A DNA stretch of 64,000 nt from Belliella alkalica. Its GTDB lineage: Bacteria; Bacteroidota; Bacteroidia; Cytophagales; Cyclobacteriaceae. The stretch spans positions 297,603-361,602 of the forward strand of contig NZ_JAKZGO010000004.1 in NCBI RefSeq assembly GCF_022549785.1, read 5' to 3'. Below the pieces are notes generated by a model. That model saw nothing but the letters and a program-made list of their open reading frames with translations. It did not search any database and was not told where the DNA came from. Positions 52,282-61,284 of the stretch are shown here, piece after piece (position 1 is the stretch's first letter; each line of letters opens with the position of its first letter). The position numbers and the translations under genes were made by a program.

Positions 52282-53206
52282 GAGTCTTTTATTATCAACC
52301 GTCGTTTTTGCAGCAGCAATAGGTATGGTTTCTTGTACCAAAACAAAGAAAACGACAACTGATGGCATCGAATATACCTATATCAAAGAAGGTAAAGATA
52401 GCCCAAAAAATGGTGAGTTTGTCTTATATAACCTAATCGTGACAACTGAGGATGATTCTACATTCATTTCTACATATGATCAGAATGCTCCTCAATATTT
52501 TGTTTATAATGATTCTTTGGAATCAAATATGGGAATTGAGGAGATATTACTTGGTTTGAAGAAAGGTGATAGCATCGTATTCGAAGCACCTGCTGTTAAG
52601 ATTTTTGGTGAATTCAATACGCCACCATTTATCAAGGCCAATGCTAACGTGAAAGTTAGAATGAGTGCTTTTGAATTAATGGACGAAGAAGGAATCAAAG
52701 CTTATTTCGCAGAGCTACAGGAAGCTCAAATAAAAAAGCAAGCTGAACTATCTGTAAAACAACTTGAAGAAGATGTGAAATTGATAGAAGAGTATATTTC
52801 TAAAAATAATTTGAATGCAACCAGGACAGAATCGGGTCTGTTCTACGTCATAGAAGAAGAAGGAAGTGGAGATCAGATTGAGACAGGTCAAGTGGCCTCT
52901 GTAAATTATGCAGGATACTTGATGGATGGGACGGTTTTTGACACCAGTGTGAAAGAAAAAGCACAAGAAGCTGGAGTGTATAACGAACAAAGAGATCAAT
53001 ATGACGGATATGCACCCCTTGATGTAGAAGTGGGAATGGGAAGAGTAATTCCAGGATGGGATGAAGGTCTAGGACTTTTGAAAAAAGGATCTAAAGCTAA
53101 GTTGCTAATTCCTTCTACTTTGGCATATGGTGAAAGAGGTTCTGGAGCTGTGATCAAACCTAACTCTGTTTTGATCTTCGACGTAGAAGTCACAGATGTA
53201 AATTAA
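52268..53206 (+). CDS. FKBP-type peptidyl-prolyl isomerase lipoprotein (canonical)
   Basis: 312 residues from ATG 52268; lipoprotein signal ending GMVSC (Cys about 23). Two FKBP-like halves: a degenerate N-terminal one (FVLYNLIVTTEDDSTFISTY, EEILLGLKKGDSIVFEAP) and a canonical C-terminal one with VNYAGYLMDGTVFDTS, GRVIPGWDEGLGLLKKGSKA and IPSTLAYGERGSG, keeping the active-site Tyr, Phe, Asp and Trp. It is expected to act on proline bonds of exported proteins at the membrane. First of three tandem FKBP lipoproteins. Confidence 0.9.
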   Translation: MKKIKSLLLSTVVFAAAIGMVSCTKTKKTTTDGIEYTYIKEGKDSPKNGEFVLYNLIVTTEDDSTFISTYDQNAPQYFVYNDSLESNMGIEEILLGLKKGDSIVFEAPAVKIFGEFNTPPFIKANANVKVRMSAFELMDEEGIKAYFAELQEAQIKKQAELSVKQLEEDVKLIEEYISKNNLNATRTESGLFYVIEEEGSGDQIETGQVASVNYAGYLMDGTVFDTSVKEKAQEAGVYNEQRDQYDGYAPLDVEVGMGRVIPGWDEGLGLLKKGSKAKLLIPSTLAYGERGSGAVIKPNSVLIFDVEVTDVN

Positions 53207-53215
53207 AAATAGAAT

Positions 53216-53761
53216 ATGAAAAAAGTAAGCTTATTTGTGTTTTCGGCCTTTATCCTATTGTCCGCTTGTATTTCAGAACAAGAAAATTTCAATCTACGAA
53301 TGGAGCAGGATAAAGAAGCAATATTAAATTATATTGCTGCAAACACCTTACCAGATGCCAAAGAGTTCAAGGATGTACCCAATGGTTTTTATATGTTTTG
53401 GGAAGTAGTCAATCCGACTTTGGATTCGTTAATGATAGGTGATACTTTGTATATAGACTACACAGGTAAGCTTCTTAATAATGTGGTGTTTGATACATCA
53501 AATGATAGTATTGCGAGAGCAAATAATATTCATGTATCTCAGCGAGATTATGAGCCTTTGAAATTTATAATTGGGCAAGGTGGGTTGATTCAAGGTTTTC
53601 AATTTGCTCTTTCTCAAATGAAAGAGGGAGAGAAAGCTACTGCATTATTCCCATCTATATTTGGATATGGACCTTCTTCACAAGGTAGAATTCCGGCAAA
53701 CTCACCGTTGGTTTTTGACCTTCACTTAGTGGAAGTCAGGAAAAAACCTGTTGAAGAATAA
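53216..53761 (+). CDS. FKBP-type lipoprotein, second of three
   Basis: 181 residues; lipoprotein signal VFSAFILLSAC (Cys about 18). One FKBP domain: IDYTGKLLNNVVFDTSND, IIGQGGLIQGFQFALSQMKE and FPSIFGYGPSSQGRIPANSP. The central active-site Trp of FKBP12-type enzymes is Phe here, so activity may be reduced. It lies 9 bases after the first FKBP gene. It resembles the GldI-like lipoproteins of Bacteroidota, but no gliding genes are nearby. Confidence 0.85.
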   Translation: MKKVSLFVFSAFILLSACISEQENFNLRMEQDKEAILNYIAANTLPDAKEFKDVPNGFYMFWEVVNPTLDSLMIGDTLYIDYTGKLLNNVVFDTSNDSIARANNIHVSQRDYEPLKFIIGQGGLIQGFQFALSQMKEGEKATALFPSIFGYGPSSQGRIPANSPLVFDLHLVEVRKKPVEE

Positions 53762-53784
53762 TTTTAATTAAAACTAACTTCTGA

Positions 53785-54339
53785 ATGAAGCATTTAAAAT
53801 ATTTGCTATTATTAATTCCGGTATTATCAATAGTAAGTTGTGAACAACAAGATCTCTTTGGCGGTCCGAGGTATGATATTGAAGGTAACCTTGCAATAGA
53901 TAGTGTGAAAATCGCCGAATATCTTAGAGACAACCCTATTGAAGGAGAAAGAATCAATGACCCTTCAGGGGTAGTGATTATAGTTCAAGAAGAAGGAATA
54001 GGATCTAGGCCTACACCAAGCACTGTGGTTTATACAGATTTTGTTGGTAGTCTACTTGATGGATCTGTTTTTGATACGACCTACGAGGATATTGCAAAAG
54101 AAAATGATATTTTCCAAGAAAATAGAACTTACGGAGTTTACATTTTTAATATACCTCCTGTAGGAAGCTCTGGCAATTCTATCCAAGGATTCAGTATTGG
54201 GTTTAAGAGGCTTAGACCTCAATCCAAAGCGGTATTGTTGATACCTTCGCCTTATGGTTATCAGGATTCTGATAATAATGATCGAATTCCACCTAACTCA
54301 GTACTTAGATTTGATGTAGATTTTAGAGGGATAGATTAA
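53785..54339 (+). CDS. FKBP-like lipoprotein, third of three, divergent
   Basis: 184 residues; lipoprotein signal LLLIPVLSIVSC (Cys about 15). The FKBP pattern is visible in YTDFVGSLLDGSVFDTTYED, IQGFSIGFKRLRPQSKA and IPSPYGYQDSDNNDRIPPNS. The strand expected to carry the substrate-pocket valine/isoleucine is replaced by a Gly/Ser-containing stretch (IPPVGSSGNSIQG), and the active-site Trp is Phe. It may be a binding-only homologue. It ends the operon. Confidence 0.8.
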   Translation: MKHLKYLLLLIPVLSIVSCEQQDLFGGPRYDIEGNLAIDSVKIAEYLRDNPIEGERINDPSGVVIIVQEEGIGSRPTPSTVVYTDFVGSLLDGSVFDTTYEDIAKENDIFQENRTYGVYIFNIPPVGSSGNSIQGFSIGFKRLRPQSKAVLLIPSPYGYQDSDNNDRIPPNSVLRFDVDFRGID

Positions 54340-54430
54340 TATGTGTATCTGCTTTTGCACCTTTAGTCATTTACAATAATGATTGAAGTTCATTTCGATC
54401 AGCTTTGGTCGGATGAAAGTAGGCAGTTGA

Positions 54431-54490
54431 CGATTATTCGAATATTTATAAGTGATGTTTTCATCTACTTGTATCGTTGCGGATAATCAT
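54431..54490. repeat. Second copy of the GATTATCCGCA inverted-repeat element
   Basis: Left arm GATTATTCGAA (54432-54442, decayed) and right arm TGCGGATAATC (54478-54488). The right half, from CTACTTGTATCG into the arm, matches the right half of the element at 28163-28218 at about 25 of 29 positions. Confidence 0.6.
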
Positions 54491-54501
54491 ATAGATTTAG
54501 T

Positions 54502-54530
54502 AAGGTAGCTCTTTGGGCTACCTTTTTTTT
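54502..54530 (+). terminator. Terminator after the FKBP operon
   Basis: Arms AAGGTAGC (54502-54509) and GCTACCTT (54517-54524) with a 7-base loop followed by T residues. Confidence 0.75.
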
Positions 54531-55151
54531 ATTTGTAAAGTCAATCTGTTTTTTTTGTGCAGATATATAATCTTTATGTTTTCCTTTCTTTGCCAGTATC
54601 TATAATGTATTCACCTCTCATCCTAGATCAAATTTATCGATCATTGTTCTTAGAAATAATCAAAATGCCATCTTATATTTAAATGTCATTCATTGTGGTA
54701 TTTGCTTTACTCCAAATCAAAACATTCATGTATTGTTGGGTATAAGAGGTAAATGATTTTTCTGTATTCACAATTTTACATAACTTAAGGCTTTGCAATC
54801 AAAATCATACTGTATGAGAAAAGGATTCAAAATGGACCGTTTTCCTTAAAGTCTCAAGCATATTGGTCCTAGACCGCATTTGATTGCTATCACTGCAAAA
54901 TCTGACATACTTTGGGCTTAGTGTAGACATGTAATGACAAAAGGGTGACAAAGCCTTTATTTATTAAGCTAGTTCTTTATGAGTTAATTTGGTACGATGA
55001 ATTTGTCTTTGGTTTGAGGTCAAAGTGTCAATAGTCGGCAATCGATGGCAGCTGATTCAAAAGTAGATGCCAACATTTTGGGGGATTGTGTGACAATCGA
55101 CATATGGATTACAATTATTTCAAATTATAACACATATACTGTTTAAGATTT
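54531..55151. other. Long intergenic region without recognised content
   Basis: About 620 AT-rich bases. No ORF of protein-like composition, tRNA or clear repeat was found on either strand. Confidence 0.5.
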
Positions 55152-56381
55152 ATGAAAATTGGACTGATAAAAGAAGGTAAAGTTCCCGCTGACAAAAGGG
55201 TTGCTTTTACTCCCGAACAAATATTGGAAATGCATAGAACTTATGCTGGACTTGAGGTTTTTGTGGAAAGTAGTGATGTGCGTTGTTATACTGACGAAGA
55301 GTATGATTTACTTGGAATAAAAGTAGTAGATGACCTTAGTCATTGTGATGTGCTTTTTGGCATCAAAGAAGTACCAATAGATAATTTGATACCTGAAAAA
55401 ACATATTTTTTTTTCTCACATACCATTAAAAAACAGCCATATAATAGAGCTCTTTTACAAGCCGTTATTGATAAAAACATTAAGTTGATTGACTATGAAG
55501 TTTTGAAAAATCAGAATGGACAAAGAGTGACAGCCTTTGGTAGATGGGCAGGCATAGTTGGGGCATATAATGGGCTATGGACGTATGGACAAAAGACGGA
55601 TTTGTATCATATTAAAAGGGCATACGAGTGTTTCGATCTAATCGAAATCAAAGAAGAGCTTAAGAAGGTACAGCTTCCGCCTATCAAGATAGTGGTGACA
55701 GGTTCAGGAAGGGTTGGGAAAGGAGTGTTAGAAGTTTTAAATTCTGTTGGGATAAAGCAGATTGAGCCGCATGATTTCTTATTCAATTACTATGAAGAGC
55801 CGGTATTTACCCTGTTAGGTTCAGGTCAATATAATAGAAGGAAGACAGATGGAGGTTTTGATAAAGAGGAGTTTTATTCAGAGCCTTATAAATATGAGAG
55901 CCATTTTCTCAAATATACAGAAGTGAGTGATATATTGATTTCAGCAGCCTATTGGGACAATCGGGCGCCACGGCTTTTCAAAAAAGGAGATATAAAACTC
56001 GAAGAATTTAATATATCTGTAATAGCAGATATTACTTGCGATATCGATGGTTCATTGCCTACTACTATAAGAGCTAGTAAAGTCTTCAGCCCTGTTTTTG
56101 ATATAGATAGAGATACTTTTGAAGAGCTTCCAGCATTTGGCAGGCAAAATAGTATTTCTGTAATGGCAATAGACAATTTACCAACTGAATTGCCCAGAGA
56201 TGCATCCAAAGATTTTGGTGATCAATTGATGAAGTTTCTTATTCCTGAATTATTCAAACCTAACTCATCAATGATTGACAAAGCAACCATAGCAAATGAT
56301 GGAGATTTGACATTAGAGTTTATATATTTAAGGGATTATTTGGATGGAATAAATGATTCGGAAAATGAAAAACATAGCTAG
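55152..56381 (+). CDS. NAD(P)-dependent oxidoreductase of the alanine/saccharopine dehydrogenase family
   Basis: 409 residues. The N-terminal domain matches the AlaDH/PNT pattern (KIGLIKEGKVPADKRVAFTP with the substrate Lys/Arg, then DVLFGIKEVP). The NAD-binding Rossmann motif is KIVVTGSGRVGKGVLEVLNS (about 178). The C-terminal part has DITCDIDGSLPTTIRAS and VMAIDNLPTELPRDASKDFG, closer to lysine-forming saccharopine dehydrogenase than to alanine dehydrogenase. The substrate is not settled. It overlaps deoC by 17 bases. Confidence 0.8.
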   Translation: MKIGLIKEGKVPADKRVAFTPEQILEMHRTYAGLEVFVESSDVRCYTDEEYDLLGIKVVDDLSHCDVLFGIKEVPIDNLIPEKTYFFFSHTIKKQPYNRALLQAVIDKNIKLIDYEVLKNQNGQRVTAFGRWAGIVGAYNGLWTYGQKTDLYHIKRAYECFDLIEIKEELKKVQLPPIKIVVTGSGRVGKGVLEVLNSVGIKQIEPHDFLFNYYEEPVFTLLGSGQYNRRKTDGGFDKEEFYSEPYKYESHFLKYTEVSDILISAAYWDNRAPRLFKKGDIKLEEFNISVIADITCDIDGSLPTTIRASKVFSPVFDIDRDTFEELPAFGRQNSISVMAIDNLPTELPRDASKDFGDQLMKFLIPELFKPNSSMIDKATIANDGDLTLEFIYLRDYLDGINDSENEKHS

Positions 56382-57021
56382 ATATATTGAACAGACAGTT
56401 TTAAAGCCACTTACGAATGATTCTGATGTCGAAAAACTTGTAAAGGAAGCTAAGCAATATGGTTTTGTAGGTGTATGTGTGCCCCCCTTTTGGGTCAAAA
56501 AGGCTAAAAGGGAAATTGGTGATTCAGATATTCAGTTGGTAACTGTAGTGGGTTTTCCCCTTGGGTATAATATGTCGGAGACAAAGGTTTTCGAAACAGA
56601 ACAAGCGATCAAGGATGGAGCAGATGAAATTGATGTAGTTTGGTCATTGACAGCATTCAAAGCAGGCCTAAACTGGCCGAAGATAGAACTGGCTAAGATC
56701 GCTACTCTTTGTCATCAACATGAGCGGATTCTAAAAGTAATTATTGAGACTGCATACCTTTCCAATGAAGAAATAGTGCAGGCCTGTGAGATTTGTAGAG
56801 ATGCAGGAGTAGATTATGTAAAAACATCCACAGGCTTCGCACCAGAAGGAGCAAAAGTGGAAGATATCAAATTGATGAGAGCAAACCTTCCTAGTAATGT
56901 TGGGATAAAGGCAAGTGGGGGAATCAAGACTTTAGCTCAAGTAAAAGCACTGATAGAGGCTGGAGCTGATAGAATTGGAACCAGTTCAGGAGTGCAGATT
57001 ATAGAAGAATTTTCTGGGTAA
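56365..57021 (+). CDS. deoC: Deoxyribose-phosphate aldolase
   Basis: Class I aldolase cleaving 2-deoxyribose-5-phosphate to acetaldehyde and glyceraldehyde-3-phosphate. 218 residues from ATG 56365 (MKNIARYIEQTVLKP); an ATG 12 bases upstream is also possible. The Schiff-base Lys is in DYVKTSTGFAPEGA (about 150), the proton-relay Lys in GIKASGGIKT (about 180), and the catalytic Asp in DEIDVVWSLTAFK. It overlaps the upstream dehydrogenase gene, so the two are one operon. Confidence 0.95.
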   Translation: MKNIARYIEQTVLKPLTNDSDVEKLVKEAKQYGFVGVCVPPFWVKKAKREIGDSDIQLVTVVGFPLGYNMSETKVFETEQAIKDGADEIDVVWSLTAFKAGLNWPKIELAKIATLCHQHERILKVIIETAYLSNEEIVQACEICRDAGVDYVKTSTGFAPEGAKVEDIKLMRANLPSNVGIKASGGIKTLAQVKALIEAGADRIGTSSGVQIIEEFSG

Positions 57022-57023
57022 AA

Positions 57024-58196
57024 TCACTTTTCTACAGAGATTTCCGTCTTTGTTTTTACTTGGTAATGCGAATGTCTAACATCTTCATTTTTATTGAAAT
57101 AAATCAGAAGAAATGGAATGATAAAAAATGTAAGCAAAATGTAAGCAAAACCAATAAATCTTGTCCTTACGGATTCTCGACCAAGGAAAGTGGCGATTTT
57201 CACAGGGATATTCCTAATTGAAGGAAATGGCAGTATAATCATGGCCCCGATTACATTGAATAGGATATGTACAATGGCTATACTTATAGCTGCTTCAGTT
57301 TTGTAAATTGCAGCAATTACCGCAGTTATTGTAGTACCTATATTTGCTCCTACAATGAATGGAAATACTTTGATCAAAGAAACTTTTCTATTGGCCACTG
57401 CAGGTACTATCAAGGATGTGGTTACTGTACTTGATTGAACAGCTGCAGTAAAAAAAATGCCATATATAAAAGCTATTGCCGGATTTTTGAAGATGTGTTT
57501 GCTGACTTTTTTGAAGTTCCCTGATACAAATGATTTAAAAACAGTTTCTGATAGTAATTTGATAGCACCAAACACGAGTAATACACTCAATATCATTCCA
57601 ATAATCGGTGCATTTATTTTTGCTACTATCCATAAGGTTGCAGGACGAGTGAAAATGACATTGTATTGATAGTTAGCTTCTGAGTAATTCTTGGACTCAA
57701 AGAAAGTGTTGGTTAAAAATAACGCTGAATTGCTCAAGAATCCGAAATACATCTCCAAAGGAAACAAGATGATTACCGTAACAATATTAAAAATATCATG
57801 TATAACTCCAGCAGATAGCGCTTTTTTAAACTCACCTTTCTTCATAATAAAAGAAAAAGAGACCAAAGTACTCGTGATTGTAGTACCTATATTGGCACCC
57901 ATTACCAAAGGGACAGCTTGCATCAAGGTTAAGTTTCCTGAAGCTACAACTGCCACAATCATCGCTGTGACAGTGGAGCTACTTTGTATCAATGCAGTCA
58001 TCAGGAGGCCAATAAAAAGACCCACAAAAGGATTGTTGGTAGCTCGAAGAATATCTCTTGCTATTTCGCTATTTAGCTGAAGCATGGAGACAGTAAGCAT
58101 GTCTATGGAAAACATAAAAACCAACAACGCAACTACCATTTGTAGAACGAAAATTGCTTTTTTGGGTTTGTTTACACTTTGAATTATCCCTGTCAT
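57024..58196 (-). CDS. Na/phosphate cotransporter (NptA/YjbB family)
   Basis: 390 residues, about nine membrane helices in two inverted repeats. The repeats are marked by the QSSST signature: LLMTALIQSSSTVTAMIVAV with VPLVMGANIGTTITSTLVSF, and FFTAAVQSSTVTTSLIVPAV with VFPFIVGANIGTTITAVIAA. These are diagnostic of PF02690. The PhoU-like C-terminal domain of many relatives is absent. It ends 2 bases from deoC (convergent) and is divergent from a PiT-like gene. Confidence 0.9.
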   Translation of the reverse strand: MTGIIQSVNKPKKAIFVLQMVVALLVFMFSIDMLTVSMLQLNSEIARDILRATNNPFVGLFIGLLMTALIQSSSTVTAMIVAVVASGNLTLMQAVPLVMGANIGTTITSTLVSFSFIMKKGEFKKALSAGVIHDIFNIVTVIILFPLEMYFGFLSNSALFLTNTFFESKNYSEANYQYNVIFTRPATLWIVAKINAPIIGMILSVLLVFGAIKLLSETVFKSFVSGNFKKVSKHIFKNPAIAFIYGIFFTAAVQSSTVTTSLIVPAVANRKVSLIKVFPFIVGANIGTTITAVIAAIYKTEAAISIAIVHILFNVIGAMIILPFPSIRNIPVKIATFLGRESVRTRFIGFAYILLTFFIIPFLLIYFNKNEDVRHSHYQVKTKTEISVEK

Positions 58197-58522
58197 CTAT
58201 AGAAAAACCAGCCTAACGATTTAATTGTCAAAATTATCTTACAAAGTAAAAGAGGAACATTCATATTTATGTGTAAAGCATATGAAGATATTGTTAATAT
58301 TAATATCGAATAAGATTGAATATAAATTTACAAAATGAAATTTTATTCTTTATTTTGATTAAAGTAACTCTTAAAATTTGGGTTGATCAAGATAAATCGA
58401 TGCTGAGCTTAGAAAGCACTAGTGTTAATAAAAGGTATCATTGACTTAACAATTAATTAACATTCAAGCCAAATAATCTTCTTTAACTTTGCATTCAATT
58501 TCAAACTCGCCAAACTAAAATT
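58197..58522. promoter_or_regulatory. Shared divergent region between two phosphate transporter genes
   Basis: 326 AT-rich bases. For the plus-strand gene TAACTTTG (58484-58491) fits the TAnnTTTG -7 element, 31 bases before the ATG, without a good -33. No Pho-box-like tandem repeat was recognised. Confidence 0.4.
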
Positions 58523-59653
58523 ATGGCCAAACTTAAAGATCAAAACATCAATCAGGACGCACTATCAAAAGCTTCCTATTCACTTTTTGATTTCACTAGA
58601 AAAGAAAAACCTTTCTTAATAGTAATTCTGATTCTGGTTTCGATAGCAGGAATAATAACGCCATATACCTACGCCGCCATGTGGTTTGGATTTGCTTTGG
58701 CAGCATATTCTGCAATAGCCAATGACAGTATTCAGACCATAGGGACATTCATCGCTTCCAATCAAAGTAGAAAATGGTACTGGCTTTGGCTCTTCATGGG
58801 GTTGATTTTTGTTGGGACTGTCACTTTCAGTTGGTTTACTTACAATGGTGATGTCAGTTACCAAAGGCTTCAAGTACCAGGATTGGAGCAAGCACCTACA
58901 AACTTTGTCTTTTTGCAGATTGCAGCACCTATAGTTTTATTGGTGATGACACGACTCAGAATGCCAGTTTCTACTACATTCTTGTTGCTGAATGTATTTA
59001 CTTACAAGGCAGGTACCATTGTCAGTGTTATGCAAAAAAGTTTCCTCGGATATCTTTTAGCATTTTTCATTGCAATAATCGTATGGTTTACATTAGAGAA
59101 GTTTGTCAAAACCTATTTGAAAGGTGAGGCAAAACCCTACTGGTATGTATTGCAATGGATTACTTCAGGTACACTTTGGGCAGTGTGGATCATGCAAGAT
59201 GCCGCCAATATAGCTGTATTTCTTCCGCGTCAATTAAACGTTTGGGAATTCGTAGCCTACACTGGTTTTGTATTTATAGGTTTAGGATTTTTATTCTACC
59301 TGAAGGGAGACAGGATTCAAGGTATAGTAAATGAAAAAACCAAAGTAACAGATGTAAGGGCCGCTACTATAGTTGATTTTGTATATGCGATCATTTTGTT
59401 CTATTTCAAAATAATGAGTAATGTGCCTATGAGTACAACATGGGTATTTATCGGGCTCCTTGGTGGTAGGGAGTTATCCATAGCATTGGCTAAGTCCAGA
59501 AAGTTGAAAAAGAGAAAAGCAAGACTAGTAAGAGCATACAGATTAGCCAAAAAGGATGTAGTCAGAGCAATGATAGGTTTGTTGGTATCATTGATACTTG
59601 CTTTGATAATCAATGAAGGAGTAAGAAAAGAGATGATAGATTTGATTTTCTAA
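58523..59653 (+). CDS. PiT-like inorganic phosphate transporter family protein, divergent
   Basis: 376 residues, about ten membrane helices. The N-half has AAYSAIANDSIQTIGTFIAS (compare the PiT motif GANDxANxxGxxVGS, about 58-77) and RMPVSTTFLLLNV. The C-half has VPMSTTWVFIGLLGGRELSI (compare PVSTTH...G). So the inverted PiT repeats are retained, but the His after STT is Phe or Trp and the second GAND is eroded. Ion specificity may differ from phosphate. The C-terminus is basic (KLKKRKARLVRAYRLAKK). Confidence 0.7.
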   Translation: MAKLKDQNINQDALSKASYSLFDFTRKEKPFLIVILILVSIAGIITPYTYAAMWFGFALAAYSAIANDSIQTIGTFIASNQSRKWYWLWLFMGLIFVGTVTFSWFTYNGDVSYQRLQVPGLEQAPTNFVFLQIAAPIVLLVMTRLRMPVSTTFLLLNVFTYKAGTIVSVMQKSFLGYLLAFFIAIIVWFTLEKFVKTYLKGEAKPYWYVLQWITSGTLWAVWIMQDAANIAVFLPRQLNVWEFVAYTGFVFIGLGFLFYLKGDRIQGIVNEKTKVTDVRAATIVDFVYAIILFYFKIMSNVPMSTTWVFIGLLGGRELSIALAKSRKLKKRKARLVRAYRLAKKDVVRAMIGLLVSLILALIINEGVRKEMIDLIF

Positions 59654-59700
59654 TATTTTTGGTCAAAATATATTAGAAATAAACGAGCTAAATAGATAAC

Positions 59701-59741
59701 AGACCCCGAAGGTTTTTCGAAACTTTCGGGGTCTTTTTTTT
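59701..59741 (+). terminator. Terminator after the PiT-like gene
   Basis: Perfect arms AGACCCCGAA (59701-59710) and TTCGGGGTCT (59725-59734) and a T-tract. It is of the same sequence type as the htpG terminators (AGACCCCGAAGGTTTTT). Confidence 0.85.
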
Positions 59742-59908
59742 GGCTTATCCTTATCAAAATACAATCGAATTTTTGTCAAAGTCAAATTACCGACCAATTT
59801 TCAATACCCTTCCAGTTTTTACTAATTAAATCATTCAACTGATAACTATTTCCAATTAACTACATGTTTTTTTAACTTGCTAGTCTTTATGTAAAATCAC
59901 AAAAATAT

Positions 59909-60352
59909 ATGGATCTTTTAACAGACGAGTTTTTTATGAATGAGGCCATGAAAATGGCAAAAATTGCTTTTGAAGAAGACGAAATACCTGTTGGGGCGGT
60001 AATTGTTTGCAGAAATAGAATTATTGCAAAAGCTTACAACCAGACAGAAAAGCTTACAGACGCAACTGCCCATGCTGAAATGCTTGCAATTACTTCAGCT
60101 GCAAATACTTTGGGGTCCAAATATCTGAATGAATGTAAATTATACGTGACTTTGGAGCCTTGTGTCATGTGTGCGGGAGCGAGCTACTGGTCACAACTTG
60201 GAGAAATACATTATGCTGCTTCAGACCCAACGAGGGGGTTCTCTAGATTAGCAGAGCGAGTGGTTCACCCTAAAACTAAAATAAAAGTTGGATTGATGGC
60301 AGATGAGGCTAAGATGTTAATGGATGATTTTTTTAAAAAATTGAGAAAATGA
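59909..60352 (+). CDS. tadA: tRNA-specific adenosine(34) deaminase
   Basis: Zinc enzyme converting wobble A34 to inosine in tRNA-Arg(ACG). 147 residues. Zn and catalytic residues: DATAHAEMLAIT (His-x-Glu, about 53) and LEPCVMCAGASYWSQ (PCxxC, about 83). N-terminal EDEIPVGAVIV is typical. It is a single gene. Confidence 0.93.
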   Translation: MDLLTDEFFMNEAMKMAKIAFEEDEIPVGAVIVCRNRIIAKAYNQTEKLTDATAHAEMLAITSAANTLGSKYLNECKLYVTLEPCVMCAGASYWSQLGEIHYAASDPTRGFSRLAERVVHPKTKIKVGLMADEAKMLMDDFFKKLRK

Positions 60353-60457
60353 GATGTTTTAGGGAAAATTAGAACCATTTTAGGATAGACTTGGTTTGTT
60401 AATTGAATCGCATAAAGAAAATTTAATTTTATTTCTAACTATAAAACTTTAAAAAAA

Positions 60458-61063
60458 ATGGCTTTTGAACTTCCAAAATTACCTTATGACTTAAATGCGC
60501 TAGAGCCGCATATTGACGCCAAAACAATGGAGATCCACCATGGCAAGCACCACAATGCTTATGTTACTAATTTGAACAAAGCAATCGAAGGAACTGATCT
60601 TGAAGGAAAATCTTTAGAGGAATTGATGAAAGTGGCAGGTTCAAATGCAGCCGTAAGAAATAACGGTGGAGGTCACTATAACCATAGTCTTTTTTGGACA
60701 ATTTTGGCTCCTAATGCTGGAGGTCAACCGTCAGGTGATCTGGCTAATGCAATAGATGCTAAATTTGGATCTTTTGATGCTTTCAAAGAAGAGTTCAACA
60801 AAGCAGCAGCCACTAGATTTGGTTCAGGATGGGCTTGGTTGTGTGTTGATGAGAAAAAAGAACTTTGTGTATGCTCTTCACCAAATCAAGATAATCCATT
60901 AATGGATGTTGCTGAGTGTCCTGGTACTCCAATCTTAGGATTAGATGTATGGGAACATGCATATTACTTAAATTACCAAAACAGAAGACCTGATTATGTT
61001 TCGGCATTTTGGAATCTTGTGAATTGGGAAGAAGTAAGCAAAAGATTTGAAGCAGCTAAATAA
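60458..61063 (+). CDS. sodA: Superoxide dismutase (Mn/Fe family, Mn-type residues)
   Basis: 201 residues. Metal ligands are His in [13 protein letters not shown] (about 27), His in [10 protein letters not shown] (about 75), and Asp and His in [15 protein letters not shown] (about 160-164). The Gln in [10 protein letters not shown] is the outer-sphere residue characteristic of Mn or cambialistic enzymes, in contrast to the Fe-type. There is no signal peptide, so it is cytoplasmic. It has its own terminator. Confidence 0.95.
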   Translation: MAFELPKLPYDLNALEPHIDAKTMEIHHGKHHNAYVTNLNKAIEGTDLEGKSLEELMKVAGSNAAVRNNGGGHYNHSLFWTILAPNAGGQPSGDLANAIDAKFGSFDAFKEEFNKAAATRFGSGWAWLCVDEKKELCVCSSPNQDNPLMDVAECPGTPILGLDVWEHAYYLNYQNRRPDYVSAFWNLVNWEEVSKRFEAAK

Positions 61064-61084
61064 GTAGAGTTTCTTTTTTTCATA

Positions 61085-61118
61085 AAAAGCCCAGGAAATT
61101 ATCTTTCTGGGCTTTTTT
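61085..61118 (+). terminator. Terminator after sodA
   Basis: AAAAGCCCAG and CTGGGCTTTT with a 12-base loop and a T-tract. Confidence 0.85.
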
Positions 61119-61284
61119 GTTTCTATACCGAACGAACGATGTGTACGATTATGATACACATAAGATTTTGTTTTGTTTTTTAAAATACTGAAAAACAGTA
61201 TGTTATATATTATTTTTTGCTTTGGCACTTGTTTTTCATTAGGGAGGATACCAAACAATACGGACACAATTAATTCCAACACTA

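Noticed and set aside
54531-55151. Possible hidden gene in the 620-base gap
   Set aside because: Short frames exist, but none has protein-like composition, a conserved motif or a convincing start on either strand.
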